From JBCCFX01 sp039029515 (GTDB taxonomy: Bacteria; Planctomycetota; Phycisphaerae; Phycisphaerales; SM1A02), in the NCBI GenBank assembly GCA_039029515.1, contig JBCCFX010000020.1:1-29230 (forward strand): DNA of 29,230 nt, written 5' to 3'. Each line of letters begins with the position of its first letter. The stretch's first letter is position 1. The translations under genes and the position numbers were made by a program. Positions 23,477-29,230 of this stretch are shown here, piece after piece. Under the pieces are notes generated by a model, which made no database searches, was not told where the DNA came from, and saw only the letters and a list, made by a program, of their open reading frames with translations.

Positions 23477-25945
23477 ATGACGCACCACATGACAATGGCC
23501 CGGAATCGTCGACCGCATCGACGTCGGATCACCCGACGCGGTGTTTCGTCGATTCTGGCAATGATGTTCATGGTTATCTTCGGCGCTCTGGCCGCCGCCA
23601 TGGCCGTCGTCGCGCAAGGCAATCTCCGAACTGCACACTCTTCGCTGGAAGTGTCGCGCGCCATGAGCGCTGCGGAAGCAGGACTCGTGTTCGCGATGAA
23701 GCGACTGGAGTCCGAAGCGCAACGGTTTGTGATCGAAAAGGGCGTCGTTGATGCGAGCTATGCCAACGACCTCTGGCTCGGTGACTACAACCAGGCCGCC
23801 GACGGTATCGTCCAGGTCCTCGACCCCGATGACTACACCACCACATCCACCGGCGATGGCCTCATCCATGCGATGTATGACGTCCACGCGCAGGATGCGC
23901 ACTCCATCGATGGTGTGCTCACCGGCGATACCGGATGGCCGGCCATCGACAGTGTGACCGGCACGCTTCGCGTCAAAGCGATCAAGCTGACGTCGCAGGG
24001 CGCCAATGGTCCGTACTTCGTGCTCAAGTATGAGCCGATCCTTACGGATCCCTATGTTCGCGTCACCAGCATGGGCGTCGATGGCAACATCACGCGCACG
24101 CTCCAGATGGACTTCCGAATCGGCAAGAAGATCGAGTTCGCGCTGCTCAGCCCGAACCGCATCATGATCGGCAAGAACGTCCGCGTCGAAGGCCCGGTCG
24201 GAACGCGTTACGGCGTCATCTCCGGTGAACTCGACGGCGCCAACGGCGATCCGCTCGTGCTCGAGAGTGATTTCTACTACCTCTCCAGCGCGCTTGATTC
24301 CAAACTCGATACGTTCTTCGCCGAAATTCAGGACCATGACGTCGACGGCGACAACCGCCTTCGACCGGGTCATACTGCCGAAGCACTTGGACTCACATCC
24401 GGCGACATGGTTGACAACGACGGGAACGAATACGTCGATGACTTCGACCTGTTCCTCGGACACTACGATGCCAACGACGACGGCATGGTGTTGTATGACA
24501 CCACGCTGGCCGCCGCGGCAGGTATCACGGCCGGCTCACTCGAATTTGATGCCGACCTGCAGCTTGCACGACTCATCGATGAAGCCTTGCCTGATCGTGA
24601 TGGCGATGGTGATGAGGGCACCGCAAGCGATATCGCGCTTGGGTATCAGGACGGCGTGGTCGACGGCAATGATCTCTACGCCAAGGTCCGCGGCGCACTG
24701 TCGTTCGCGGTCTCGCAGGCTTCATGGGAAGCGGCGCACGGCGATTCGTACCAGAGCATCGTCAACGGCCCGGTGAGCACGGACATCGATGACTCGCCGA
24801 TCGAGTTCGATGTCGATGCCGAAGATCTCCGTGAGCTCACCACGGACATGTTCAACGATGCCCAGAACTACTACGACACCGCGACGAGTTCGTCGCTGGC
24901 GTTCGGCCACGATGTGCAGGCGGATCCGTCAGGTGCTGCGATCTCAGGACAGGTCGCCGCATCGCTGAACAATGACCCCGGCGCAACCTTCACCGCGCCG
25001 AACACCTGGGAAGGTGTTCCGTTCGGCTCTCAGGGTGCCTACGACTACTACCAGCGTCCGATCTACGAGAACATGACGTTCAGCAACGTGCGCATTCCGA
25101 TGGGGAACAACGGTCTCTTCATCAACTGCACGTTTAAAGGCATCACGTACATTGAATCCTACACCGCCAATGATCACCATCACTGGAACCTCGCAGGCGC
25201 GCTCGAAGAGGACGCGGCGAATCCGGGCACCTACGTGCTTCGGTTTGAGGATCTTGTGAATTCCGATCCGCCGCTCGTCGGTGCGACCCCGGTGACGGAT
25301 ACGCGTCCGTACTCGAACAACATTCGATTCGATGGCTGCACGTTCATCGGGTCGGTATCGTCGGATAAGCCGACGGAGTACACGCACTGGCGCAACAAGC
25401 TTCAGTTCACCGGCAACACGCGCTTCTACATTGACGTCGAAGATCCCGATCTCCAGACACAGACCGATGTGGCGGAGATCAAGTCGGTGATCAACGGCTT
25501 CACCGGCGCGGAAATCGAAGAGATGGAGAAGAGCTCCATCCTTATGCCGGGCTGGTCGCTTGACGTCGGCAACTTCGGCAACGTGGTCGGCGCGACGCCG
25601 GACCAGACGCCGACGGTGAATCTGAAAGGCGTGATCGTTGCGGGCGTGCTCGATATTCGTGGCACCGCGGATGTCTTCGGCACCGTGCTCATGACGTACC
25701 GTCCGACCGCGAATAGCGGGCCGCTGTACTACGGCGGTCAGACCGAAGCGTTCAACACGACGATCGGCTACTTTGATCCGACGCGCGGTGGCCTCGAGGG
25801 CTCAGACCTCGCGGACATCATCACGCAGGGATTTGGTGAGATCTCCATTCGATACAACCCCGATGCGCTGCTGCCTGACGGCATTCCCTGGCCCATCAAT
25901 ATCGAAGCGGACACGACCACTTACTTTGAAGGAGGATCGCTGTGA
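23477..25945 (+). CDS. giant PilX-like pilus protein with EF-hand/dockerin-like calcium loops
   Basis: An 822-residue protein. A basic leader (RRITRRGVSSILAMMFMVIF) and one membrane helix (about 24-46) precede a helix like that of PilX N-terminal domains (LEVSRAMSAAEAGLVFAMKR); there is no Glu at +5 after the glycine. The long outer part is rich in Asp, Gly and Asn. Between residues about 285 and 400 it contains Asp-rich loops of EF-hand type: DHDVDGD (286-292), DNDGNEYVDDFD (313-324), DANDDGMVLYD (331-341) and DGDGDEG (375-381). The C-terminal half looks like a beta-rich solenoid. PilX-like minor pilins prime or tip pili; this is far larger than the usual ~200 residues. AGGAG (23463-23467) sets the ATG. 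Its stop overlaps the next start. Confidence 0.82.
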   Translation: MTHHMTMARNRRPHRRRITRRGVSSILAMMFMVIFGALAAAMAVVAQGNLRTAHSSLEVSRAMSAAEAGLVFAMKRLESEAQRFVIEKGVVDASYANDLWLGDYNQAADGIVQVLDPDDYTTTSTGDGLIHAMYDVHAQDAHSIDGVLTGDTGWPAIDSVTGTLRVKAIKLTSQGANGPYFVLKYEPILTDPYVRVTSMGVDGNITRTLQMDFRIGKKIEFALLSPNRIMIGKNVRVEGPVGTRYGVISGELDGANGDPLVLESDFYYLSSALDSKLDTFFAEIQDHDVDGDNRLRPGHTAEALGLTSGDMVDNDGNEYVDDFDLFLGHYDANDDGMVLYDTTLAAAAGITAGSLEFDADLQLARLIDEALPDRDGDGDEGTASDIALGYQDGVVDGNDLYAKVRGALSFAVSQASWEAAHGDSYQSIVNGPVSTDIDDSPIEFDVDAEDLRELTTDMFNDAQNYYDTATSSSLAFGHDVQADPSGAAISGQVAASLNNDPGATFTAPNTWEGVPFGSQGAYDYYQRPIYENMTFSNVRIPMGNNGLFINCTFKGITYIESYTANDHHHWNLAGALEEDAANPGTYVLRFEDLVNSDPPLVGATPVTDTRPYSNNIRFDGCTFIGSVSSDKPTEYTHWRNKLQFTGNTRFYIDVEDPDLQTQTDVAEIKSVINGFTGAEIEEMEKSSILMPGWSLDVGNFGNVVGATPDQTPTVNLKGVIVAGVLDIRGTADVFGTVLMTYRPTANSGPLYYGGQTEAFNTTIGYFDPTRGGLEGSDLADIITQGFGEISIRYNPDALLPDGIPWPINIEADTTTYFEGGSL

Positions 25946-26547
25946 TGCAATGCATGCATGATGATCGGCGCCTCCGCCGTCGCCGCGCCCGACGCGGTTT
26001 CAACATCGTCGAAATGCTGATTGCGCTGTCGATCAGCGCGACGCTTCTGACCGCGACCATGGTCGCGTTGCGAGCGTCGTACACCGCATACCAGCGCACG
26101 ACGGAAGTGGCGTCGACACACATCGTCGCGCGCCTCGTGATGAATCGCGTGCTGACGTTGATTCGCACTGGTCAGGACTTCGGTCCGTTCCCGGTCGATC
26201 CCAAGGTGTCGGTTATTCTCAGCGATGAGATCGAGTTCCGTGATCCGAACGGTACCGAGATCACGGTGCAGTATGCCGACGACCCGCAGGATGGTCCCGT
26301 GCTGAATCTCATTGTCGACGGCACCACGCATCGCCTGCTTGATGGCGTCGTGCCGCAGTTCGAAGGCGTGGATCGTGTGAAACCGTTCCGGCTGGAATGG
26401 GAGCTCGGTCGTCGTCTGAACCGCGCGACCATCGATCTCACGGTGGTTCCTGACGACAACCAGAACGTCGAGATCGAAGGGACGAGTACCGAAGAGATTC
26501 GCATCGTCGGTTCCGCGATGCCGCGCCTGGAGGCGTACAACAACTAA
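25945..26547 (+). CDS. prepilin-like protein (PilW/GspJ type minor pilin)
   Basis: A 200-residue prepilin. An arginine-rich leader (RRLRRRRARRG) ends at the peptidase site G18/F19. FNIVEMLIALSISATLLTAT follows, with glutamate at +5 and a hydrophobic helix to about residue 42. The remaining part is a strand-rich globular domain. The N-terminus and position resemble PilW/GspJ minor pilins. The ATG at 25945 overlaps the TGA of the previous gene (TGATG), and GGAGG (25931-25935) supports it, so translation is probably coupled. A GTG at 25942 is less likely. It is the last gene of the pilus run and is followed by a strong terminator. Confidence 0.88.
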   Translation: MQCMHDDRRLRRRRARRGFNIVEMLIALSISATLLTATMVALRASYTAYQRTTEVASTHIVARLVMNRVLTLIRTGQDFGPFPVDPKVSVILSDEIEFRDPNGTEITVQYADDPQDGPVLNLIVDGTTHRLLDGVVPQFEGVDRVKPFRLEWELGRRLNRATIDLTVVPDDNQNVEIEGTSTEEIRIVGSAMPRLEAYNN

Positions 26548-26572
26548 GCGAACTGACATCCCAAGTCATTTG

Positions 26573-26615
26573 AACCCTGGCGATCCGAAGAGGGGACGGA
26601 CGCCGGGGTTTTTTT
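26573..26615 (+). terminator. intrinsic terminator of the pilus operon
   Basis: AACCCTGGCG (26573-26582) pairs with CGCCGGGGTT (26601-26610) with one T-G wobble. TCCG/CGGA extend the stem after a bulged A, and seven T residues (26609-26615) follow. It starts 25 bp after the PilW-like stop. Its loop contains CGAAGAG, identical to a unit of the heptamer array that begins just after it. Confidence 0.88.
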
Positions 26616-26617
26616 GT

Positions 26618-26673
26618 GGAGAAGGGAAGAGGGAAGAGCGAAGAGCGAAGAGCGAAGAGGGAAGAGGGAAGAC
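26618..26673 (+). repeat. purine-rich heptamer array, left flank of the four-helix-bundle gene
   Basis: Eight 7-bp units in register: GGAGAAG, GGAAGAG twice, CGAAGAG three times, GGAAGAG, and GGAAGAC. The array begins two bases after the T run of the pilus terminator and ends 120 bp before the four-helix-bundle start. The plus strand is almost all purine. It has inverted counterparts on the other side of the gene: 26622-26635 is the exact reverse complement of 27202-27215 (14 bp), and 26658-26670 that of 27181-27193 (13 bp). Confidence 0.9.
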
Positions 26674-26793
26674 ACTCAATGCACAAGGCTCGCTTGACGA
26701 CCCGTCGAAAACTCGAAGCTTCTGCTTGTGTCCGAGTCGTACCGATTTGAATGTGTGTGTGCTGGCTTCGCATCATCCAATGGAGCAACGCTC

Positions 26794-27165
26794 ATGGGTG
26801 ATGTACGTTCGTTTCGGGATCTGATTGCCTGGCAACGTGGTATGGAACTTGCCGAGTTCGTCTACGCGCAATCCAAGTCGCTACCTCGGCATGAGCAATA
26901 TGGCCTCTGTAGCCAACTCCGTCGCGCCGCAGTCAGTGTTCCATCAAACATTGCTGAAGGATGGGGTCGCGGCGAATCTGCCGACTACACGCGATTCCTC
27001 ATCATTGCTCGTGGATCAGCGCACGAGGTCTCGACCCAGGCTGAGCTTGCATGCCGTCTGAAGTTTGAAGGACGCTGGAAGATGGCAATCGAAAAGTCAG
27101 ATGAATGCGGAAGAATCCTGAACGGCCTCATACGGGCAATTCGAGCTCGGCGTGAGCGGAGCTGA
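26794..27165 (+). CDS. four-helix-bundle protein of the 23S rRNA intervening-sequence (S23/IVP) family
   Basis: A 123-residue, mostly helical basic protein. Family positions are plain: a start like SFRDLIAWQRGMELAEFVY, then HEQYGLCSQLRRAAVSVPSN, then IAEGWGRG, then the FLIIARGSAHEVSTQAELA helix. This family was first seen in intervening sequences inside 23S rRNA genes of Leptospira and Coxiella and is related in fold to the Avd accessory protein of diversity-generating retroelements. It forms pentameric barrels in known structures, but its job is unsettled. No 23S rRNA gene or reverse transcriptase is present here. TGGAG (26781-26785) sets the ATG at 26794; an upstream TTG at 26728 in frame is rejected. 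It stands alone between inverted heptamer arrays, downstream of a terminator, and its GC content is slightly below its neighbours (about 55 per cent by my rough count). Confidence 0.93.
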   Translation: MGDVRSFRDLIAWQRGMELAEFVYAQSKSLPRHEQYGLCSQLRRAAVSVPSNIAEGWGRGESADYTRFLIIARGSAHEVSTQAELACRLKFEGRWKMAIEKSDECGRILNGLIRAIRARRERS

Positions 27166-27175
27166 ACTCAAGGGC

Positions 27176-27230
27176 TCCCTTTCCCTCTTCCCTTTTCCCT
27201 TTTCCCTCTTCCCTTGTCACTTGTCGCTTC
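27176..27230 (+). repeat. pyrimidine-rich heptamer array, right flank of the four-helix-bundle gene
   Basis: About eight units: a 6-bp TCCCTT, then TCCCTCT, TCCCTTT twice, TCCCTCT, TCCCTTG, and the decayed TCACTTG and TCGCTTC. On the minus strand these read GGAAGAG and GGAAAAG, the same unit type as the left array, so the two arrays are inverted relative to each other. The array starts ten bp after the four-helix-bundle stop. It runs into the end of queD, whose stop codon (27217-27219) and last codons are made of repeat units. Confidence 0.9.
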
Positions 27231-27597
27231 TCTTCACCACCCGATACCGCGCTTCACAGCCCGGCGCTTCGGTGACGGCTGCGGTCAGTGAATCGACCGG
27301 TGCGGGCATCGTTCGGAACAGCGTTTCGGCGATGTACTTCGCCACGTGTTCGGCGGTGGGGTTGATCTCATCGAACGGTTCGACGTCGTTCAGGTTCTGG
27401 TTGTGAAATGGCCTGATGACATTCTCCAGACGACGCTCGAGATCATGGAAGTCGACGAGCAGACCGTCCGAATCCAGCACCGGGCCGGCGACGGTCACCG
27501 TCACCCGCCAGTTGTGGCCATGCACCGGCTCTCGAAGGCCTTTCATCGTGATCGCGTGAGCCGCGGCGAATTCCCGAATCGTGGAGACTTCAAACAT
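27217..27597 (-). CDS. QueD-like 6-pyruvoyl/6-carboxytetrahydropterin synthase family protein
   Basis: A 126-residue T-fold protein of the QueD/PTPS family, whose classical members make 6-carboxytetrahydropterin for queuosine and other 7-deazaguanines. The zinc histidines are present: H14 (AAHAI), H26 and H28 (VHGHNW), and the C-terminal E110 (VTEAPGCEARY) that holds the pterin. The other catalytic residues look replaced. By eye, the Cys four residues before HGH is R22, and the Asp-His pair of the LDHxxLND motif reads His-Asn (FHNQNLND). It may therefore be a divergent subfamily with another reaction, so no symbol is given. The last five codons and the stop lie in the heptamer array. No ribosome binding site; a TATAGT hexamer ends six bases before the ATG. 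Confidence 0.85.
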   Translation of the reverse strand: MFEVSTIREFAAAHAITMKGLREPVHGHNWRVTVTVAGPVLDSDGLLVDFHDLERRLENVIRPFHNQNLNDVEPFDEINPTAEHVAKYIAETLFRTMPAPVDSLTAAVTEAPGCEARYRVVKRSDK

Positions 27598-27603
27598 GCC
27601 GTC

Positions 27604-27609
27604 ACTATA
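27604..27609 (-). promoter_or_regulatory. candidate -10 element of the queD-like gene
   Basis: TATAGT on the minus strand ends six bases before the ATG at 27597, so the transcript could start at or next to the start codon (leaderless). No good -35 hexamer is seen at the matching distance. Confidence 0.25.
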
Positions 27610-27657
27610 CCGATCGTCCTGATGCCGTTGGATTGCGAAGCGGTGACGGCTCGCCCG

Positions 27658-27685
27658 TTGCCCGCGCCCGCCGGACTGCTATCCT
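27658..27685 (+). promoter_or_regulatory. candidate promoter of the phosphohexomutase gene
   Basis: TTGCCC (27658-27663) and TATCCT (27680-27685) are 16 bp apart. The predicted start of transcription falls on or just before the ATG at 27693, which has no ribosome binding site. The hexamer and its distance resemble those at bamA. Confidence 0.3.
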
Positions 27686-27692
27686 CACGGAT

Positions 27693-29099
27693 ATGAGCAC
27701 GACCATGACTGATGCACCTCTCATGCTTTCTGTATCCGGCGCGCGAGGCATCGTTGGCCGCACGATGACGCCGACGGTGGCCGCGGAATTCGCCGCCGCA
27801 TTCGGATCGCATCTCAAAGCCACGACCGGCCACACACGGCCGCGGATGATCGTCGGCCGCGACAGTCGTCTGTCCGGCGGGATGCTCGCTGATGCCGCGA
27901 TCGCGGGCCTGCGCAGCGTCGGCTGCGATGTCGTTCGGCTCGGCATCGTCACCACGCCTTCCGTCGCGGTCATGATCGATCAGCACAGCGCTGATGGTGG
28001 CATCGTCCTGACCGCATCACACAACCCGATCATGTGGAACGGCTTGAAGTGTCTCAATGCTGATGGCAACGCGCCGCCGGCGGATGAAGCGCACCAGATC
28101 ATCGATCGATTCCGGCGCAAGGACATCGACTACGCCGACGTTCACGACCTCGGCACGCTACGAACCGACGAAACCACGCACGTCACGCACGTCGGTCGCG
28201 TGCTCGCCACGATTGACGCCGCCCCGATCCGCGCTCGACGCATGCGCGTTGTGCTGGACTCGGTGAACGGCGCGGGCTGTGTCGCCGGCAAGCTGCTGCT
28301 CGAAGAATTTGGCTGCGAGGTGATTCATCTCAACGGCGAACCGACCGGCAACTTCGCGCACACGCCCGAACCGACGGAAGAGAACCTCACTGACCTCGCT
28401 CGTGCCGTGGCAGACCATGGCGCAACGGTTGGGTTCGCACAGGATCCGGATGCGGATCGCTGTGCCGTGATCGATGAGACCGGCCGGTACATCGGTGAGG
28501 AATACACCCTCGCGCTGTGCGCCAAGCGCATGTTCGACACCCGCGGCGCGGGGACCATTGCGGCCAACCTCTCCACGAGCCGGATGATCGACGACATCGC
28601 AGCACAGTATCCCGGCAGCGCAGTTCTTCGTACTGCAGTCGGCGAAGCGAATGTGGTCGCGGCGATGAAGCCGCACAACTCGATCCTTGGTGGTGAAGGC
28701 AACGGCGGCGTGATCGAGCCTTCGGTGTGCTGGGTGCGAGATAGTCTTTCGGCAATGGCGCTCGTGCTTGGATTGATGGCGAGTGAGCAGCGTCCGCTCA
28801 GCGCGATTGTCAATGAAATGCCGCGCTACGCGATGGTGAAGACGAAATTCGATCTCGCATCCTTCGGTGGGCGTGATGCGGTGGATCCGATGATGGACCG
28901 CGCACGCGAAGCGTTTGCGCACGAGCGCATAGATGATGCCGACGGTGTGCGCATCGACTTCGCCAACGGATGGGTGCATCTTCGTCCGAGCAACACCGAA
29001 CCGATCGTTCGCCTCATCGCCGAAGGTCGAACGGACGACGATGCGTGGGCGCTGATTCGCCAGGTTGGCGAGGTGGTTGGATTGAACGTGGGAAGTTGA
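27693..29099 (+). CDS. glmM: alpha-D-phosphohexomutase, probably phosphoglucosamine mutase (GlmM-like)
   Basis: A 468-residue cytoplasmic phosphosugar mutase. All four active-site loops are visible: the phosphoserine loop TASHNP (S109), the metal loop DPDADRC (251-257), the sugar loop GGEGNGG (333-339) and the phosphate-binding loop RPSNTEP (431-437). The sugar loop differs from the GGEQSGH of classical bacterial GlmM and is like that of archaeal-type GlmM/phosphomannomutases, so the substrate could be glucosamine-6-phosphate or mannose/glucose-6-phosphate. The symbol is tentative. GlmM would feed UDP-GlcNAc synthesis, the substrate of the LpxA in this window. The start at 27693 is chosen because sequence upstream is unlike the family; it has no ribosome binding site. 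The stop codon is part of the first unit of a heptamer array. Confidence 0.9.
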   Translation: MSTTMTDAPLMLSVSGARGIVGRTMTPTVAAEFAAAFGSHLKATTGHTRPRMIVGRDSRLSGGMLADAAIAGLRSVGCDVVRLGIVTTPSVAVMIDQHSADGGIVLTASHNPIMWNGLKCLNADGNAPPADEAHQIIDRFRRKDIDYADVHDLGTLRTDETTHVTHVGRVLATIDAAPIRARRMRVVLDSVNGAGCVAGKLLLEEFGCEVIHLNGEPTGNFAHTPEPTEENLTDLARAVADHGATVGFAQDPDADRCAVIDETGRYIGEEYTLALCAKRMFDTRGAGTIAANLSTSRMIDDIAAQYPGSAVLRTAVGEANVVAAMKPHNSILGGEGNGGVIEPSVCWVRDSLSAMALVLGLMASEQRPLSAIVNEMPRYAMVKTKFDLASFGGRDAVDPMMDRAREAFAHERIDDADGVRIDFANGWVHLRPSNTEPIVRLIAEGRTDDDAWALIRQVGEVVGLNVGS

Positions 29100-29136
29100 G
29101 AGTAGAGAGTTGAGAGTTGAGAGTAGAGAGTGGAGA
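29095..29136 (+). repeat. purine-rich heptamer array after glmM
   Basis: Six units in register: GTTGAGA, GTAGAGA, GTTGAGA twice, GTAGAGA and GTGGAGA. The first unit contains the glmM stop codon TGA. The unit sequence differs from the array at 26618, but the 7-bp period and purine bias of the plus strand are the same. The array ends in GAGATACGATCTC (29133-29145), a perfect inverted repeat with 5-bp arms, which joins it to the next array. Confidence 0.92.
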
Positions 29137-29146
29137 TACGATCTCT

Positions 29147-29223
29147 CAGCCCACAGCCCACAGCCCACAGCCCACAGCCCACAGCCCACAGCCCACAGCC
29201 CACAGCCCACAGCCCACAGCCCA
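29147..29223 (+). repeat. perfect heptamer array (CAGCCCA)11
   Basis: Eleven identical 7-bp copies follow the preceding array after ten bp, then CATCACA and the window edge. On the minus strand the unit is TGGGCTG, so the purine-rich strand is again opposite to that of the array on its left. Because seven is not a multiple of three, every frame reads a seven-residue peptide repeat; I see no sign that it is translated. Confidence 0.95.
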
Positions 29224-29230
29224 CATCACA

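Noticed and set aside
23333..24463. 376-residue open frame on the minus strand
   Set aside because: It is antisense to the PilX-like gene, which has a ribosome binding site and a recognisable N-terminus; no independent support.
26794..27165. Diversity-generating retroelement with the four-helix-bundle protein as Avd
   Set aside because: No reverse transcriptase gene, template repeat or variable repeat is visible within the window; only the fold family is shared.
26618..27230. CRISPR array
   Set aside because: The repeats are 7 bp and directly contiguous without spacers, and no cas gene is present; they are tandem heptamers.
26618..27230. Fragment of a 23S rRNA intervening sequence
   Set aside because: No rRNA sequence flanks the cassette; both neighbours are protein-coding genes.
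28158..29210. 350-residue minus-strand frame starting with a repeated Gly/Cys/Leu/Trp peptide
   Set aside because: Its start is only the translation of the (CAGCCCA)11 array and the remainder is antisense to the phosphohexomutase gene.

Overview
The window reads as chromosomal core DNA of a Gram-negative (diderm), GC-rich bacterium. The LpxC-FabZ fusion, the two LpxD paralogues beside BamA and two OmpH/Skp-like genes, the very large secreted PQQ-propeller protein and the PilX-like giant minor pilin together suggest Planctomycetota, probably the Phycisphaerae side. That placement is inference from gene content; no rRNA or tRNA gene lies in the window.

Layout. 1-1601 (minus): the 5' part of a membrane-anchored von Willebrand A protein and a protein with a C-terminal UVR motif. 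1937-4777 (plus): a short RpoD-type sigma factor and a secreted M61 peptidase with a PDZ domain. 4795-7047 (minus): gcvT and a first lpxD. 7142-14428 (plus): an outer-membrane assembly and lipid A operon: bamA, two ompH/skp-like chaperones, a second lpxD, lpxC-fabZ and lpxA. 14507-19174 (minus): an Asp-rich protein and a 1408-residue exported PQQ/TPR protein. 19343-20327 (plus): a DUF5658-like membrane protein and a LEA14-like lipoprotein. 20492-26547 (plus): a type IV pilus-like cluster: pilT, pilC, a PilV-like prepilin, an 822-residue PilX-like protein with EF-hand-like loops, and a PilW-like prepilin, closed by a strong intrinsic terminator. 26794-27165 (plus): a four-helix-bundle (23S rRNA intervening-sequence/S23) gene. 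27217-27597 (minus): a QueD-like protein. 27693-29099 (plus): a phosphohexomutase of GlmM type.

The most unusual part is the right-hand 2.6 kb. The four-helix-bundle gene sits between two arrays of 7-bp units, purine-rich on the plus strand to its left and pyrimidine-rich to its right, so the arrays are inverted relative to each other. A second purine/pyrimidine pair of heptamer arrays, with different unit sequences and no gene between them, follows glmM. In both islands an array runs into the stop codon of the neighbouring gene (queD, glmM), and two arrays share the same order of unit variants. I know of no described element of this kind; it could be a small mobile or self-propagating cassette, and the second island could be a gene-less version of it.

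Functionally, bamA, the Skp-like chaperones and lpxA/C/D build the outer membrane. The pilus genes form a PilT-PilC motor with three prepilin-like proteins but no major pilin, extension ATPase or secretin here. Starts were set by ribosome binding sites where visible. Several genes at the head of transcription units lack one and have promoter-like hexamers almost touching the start codon.
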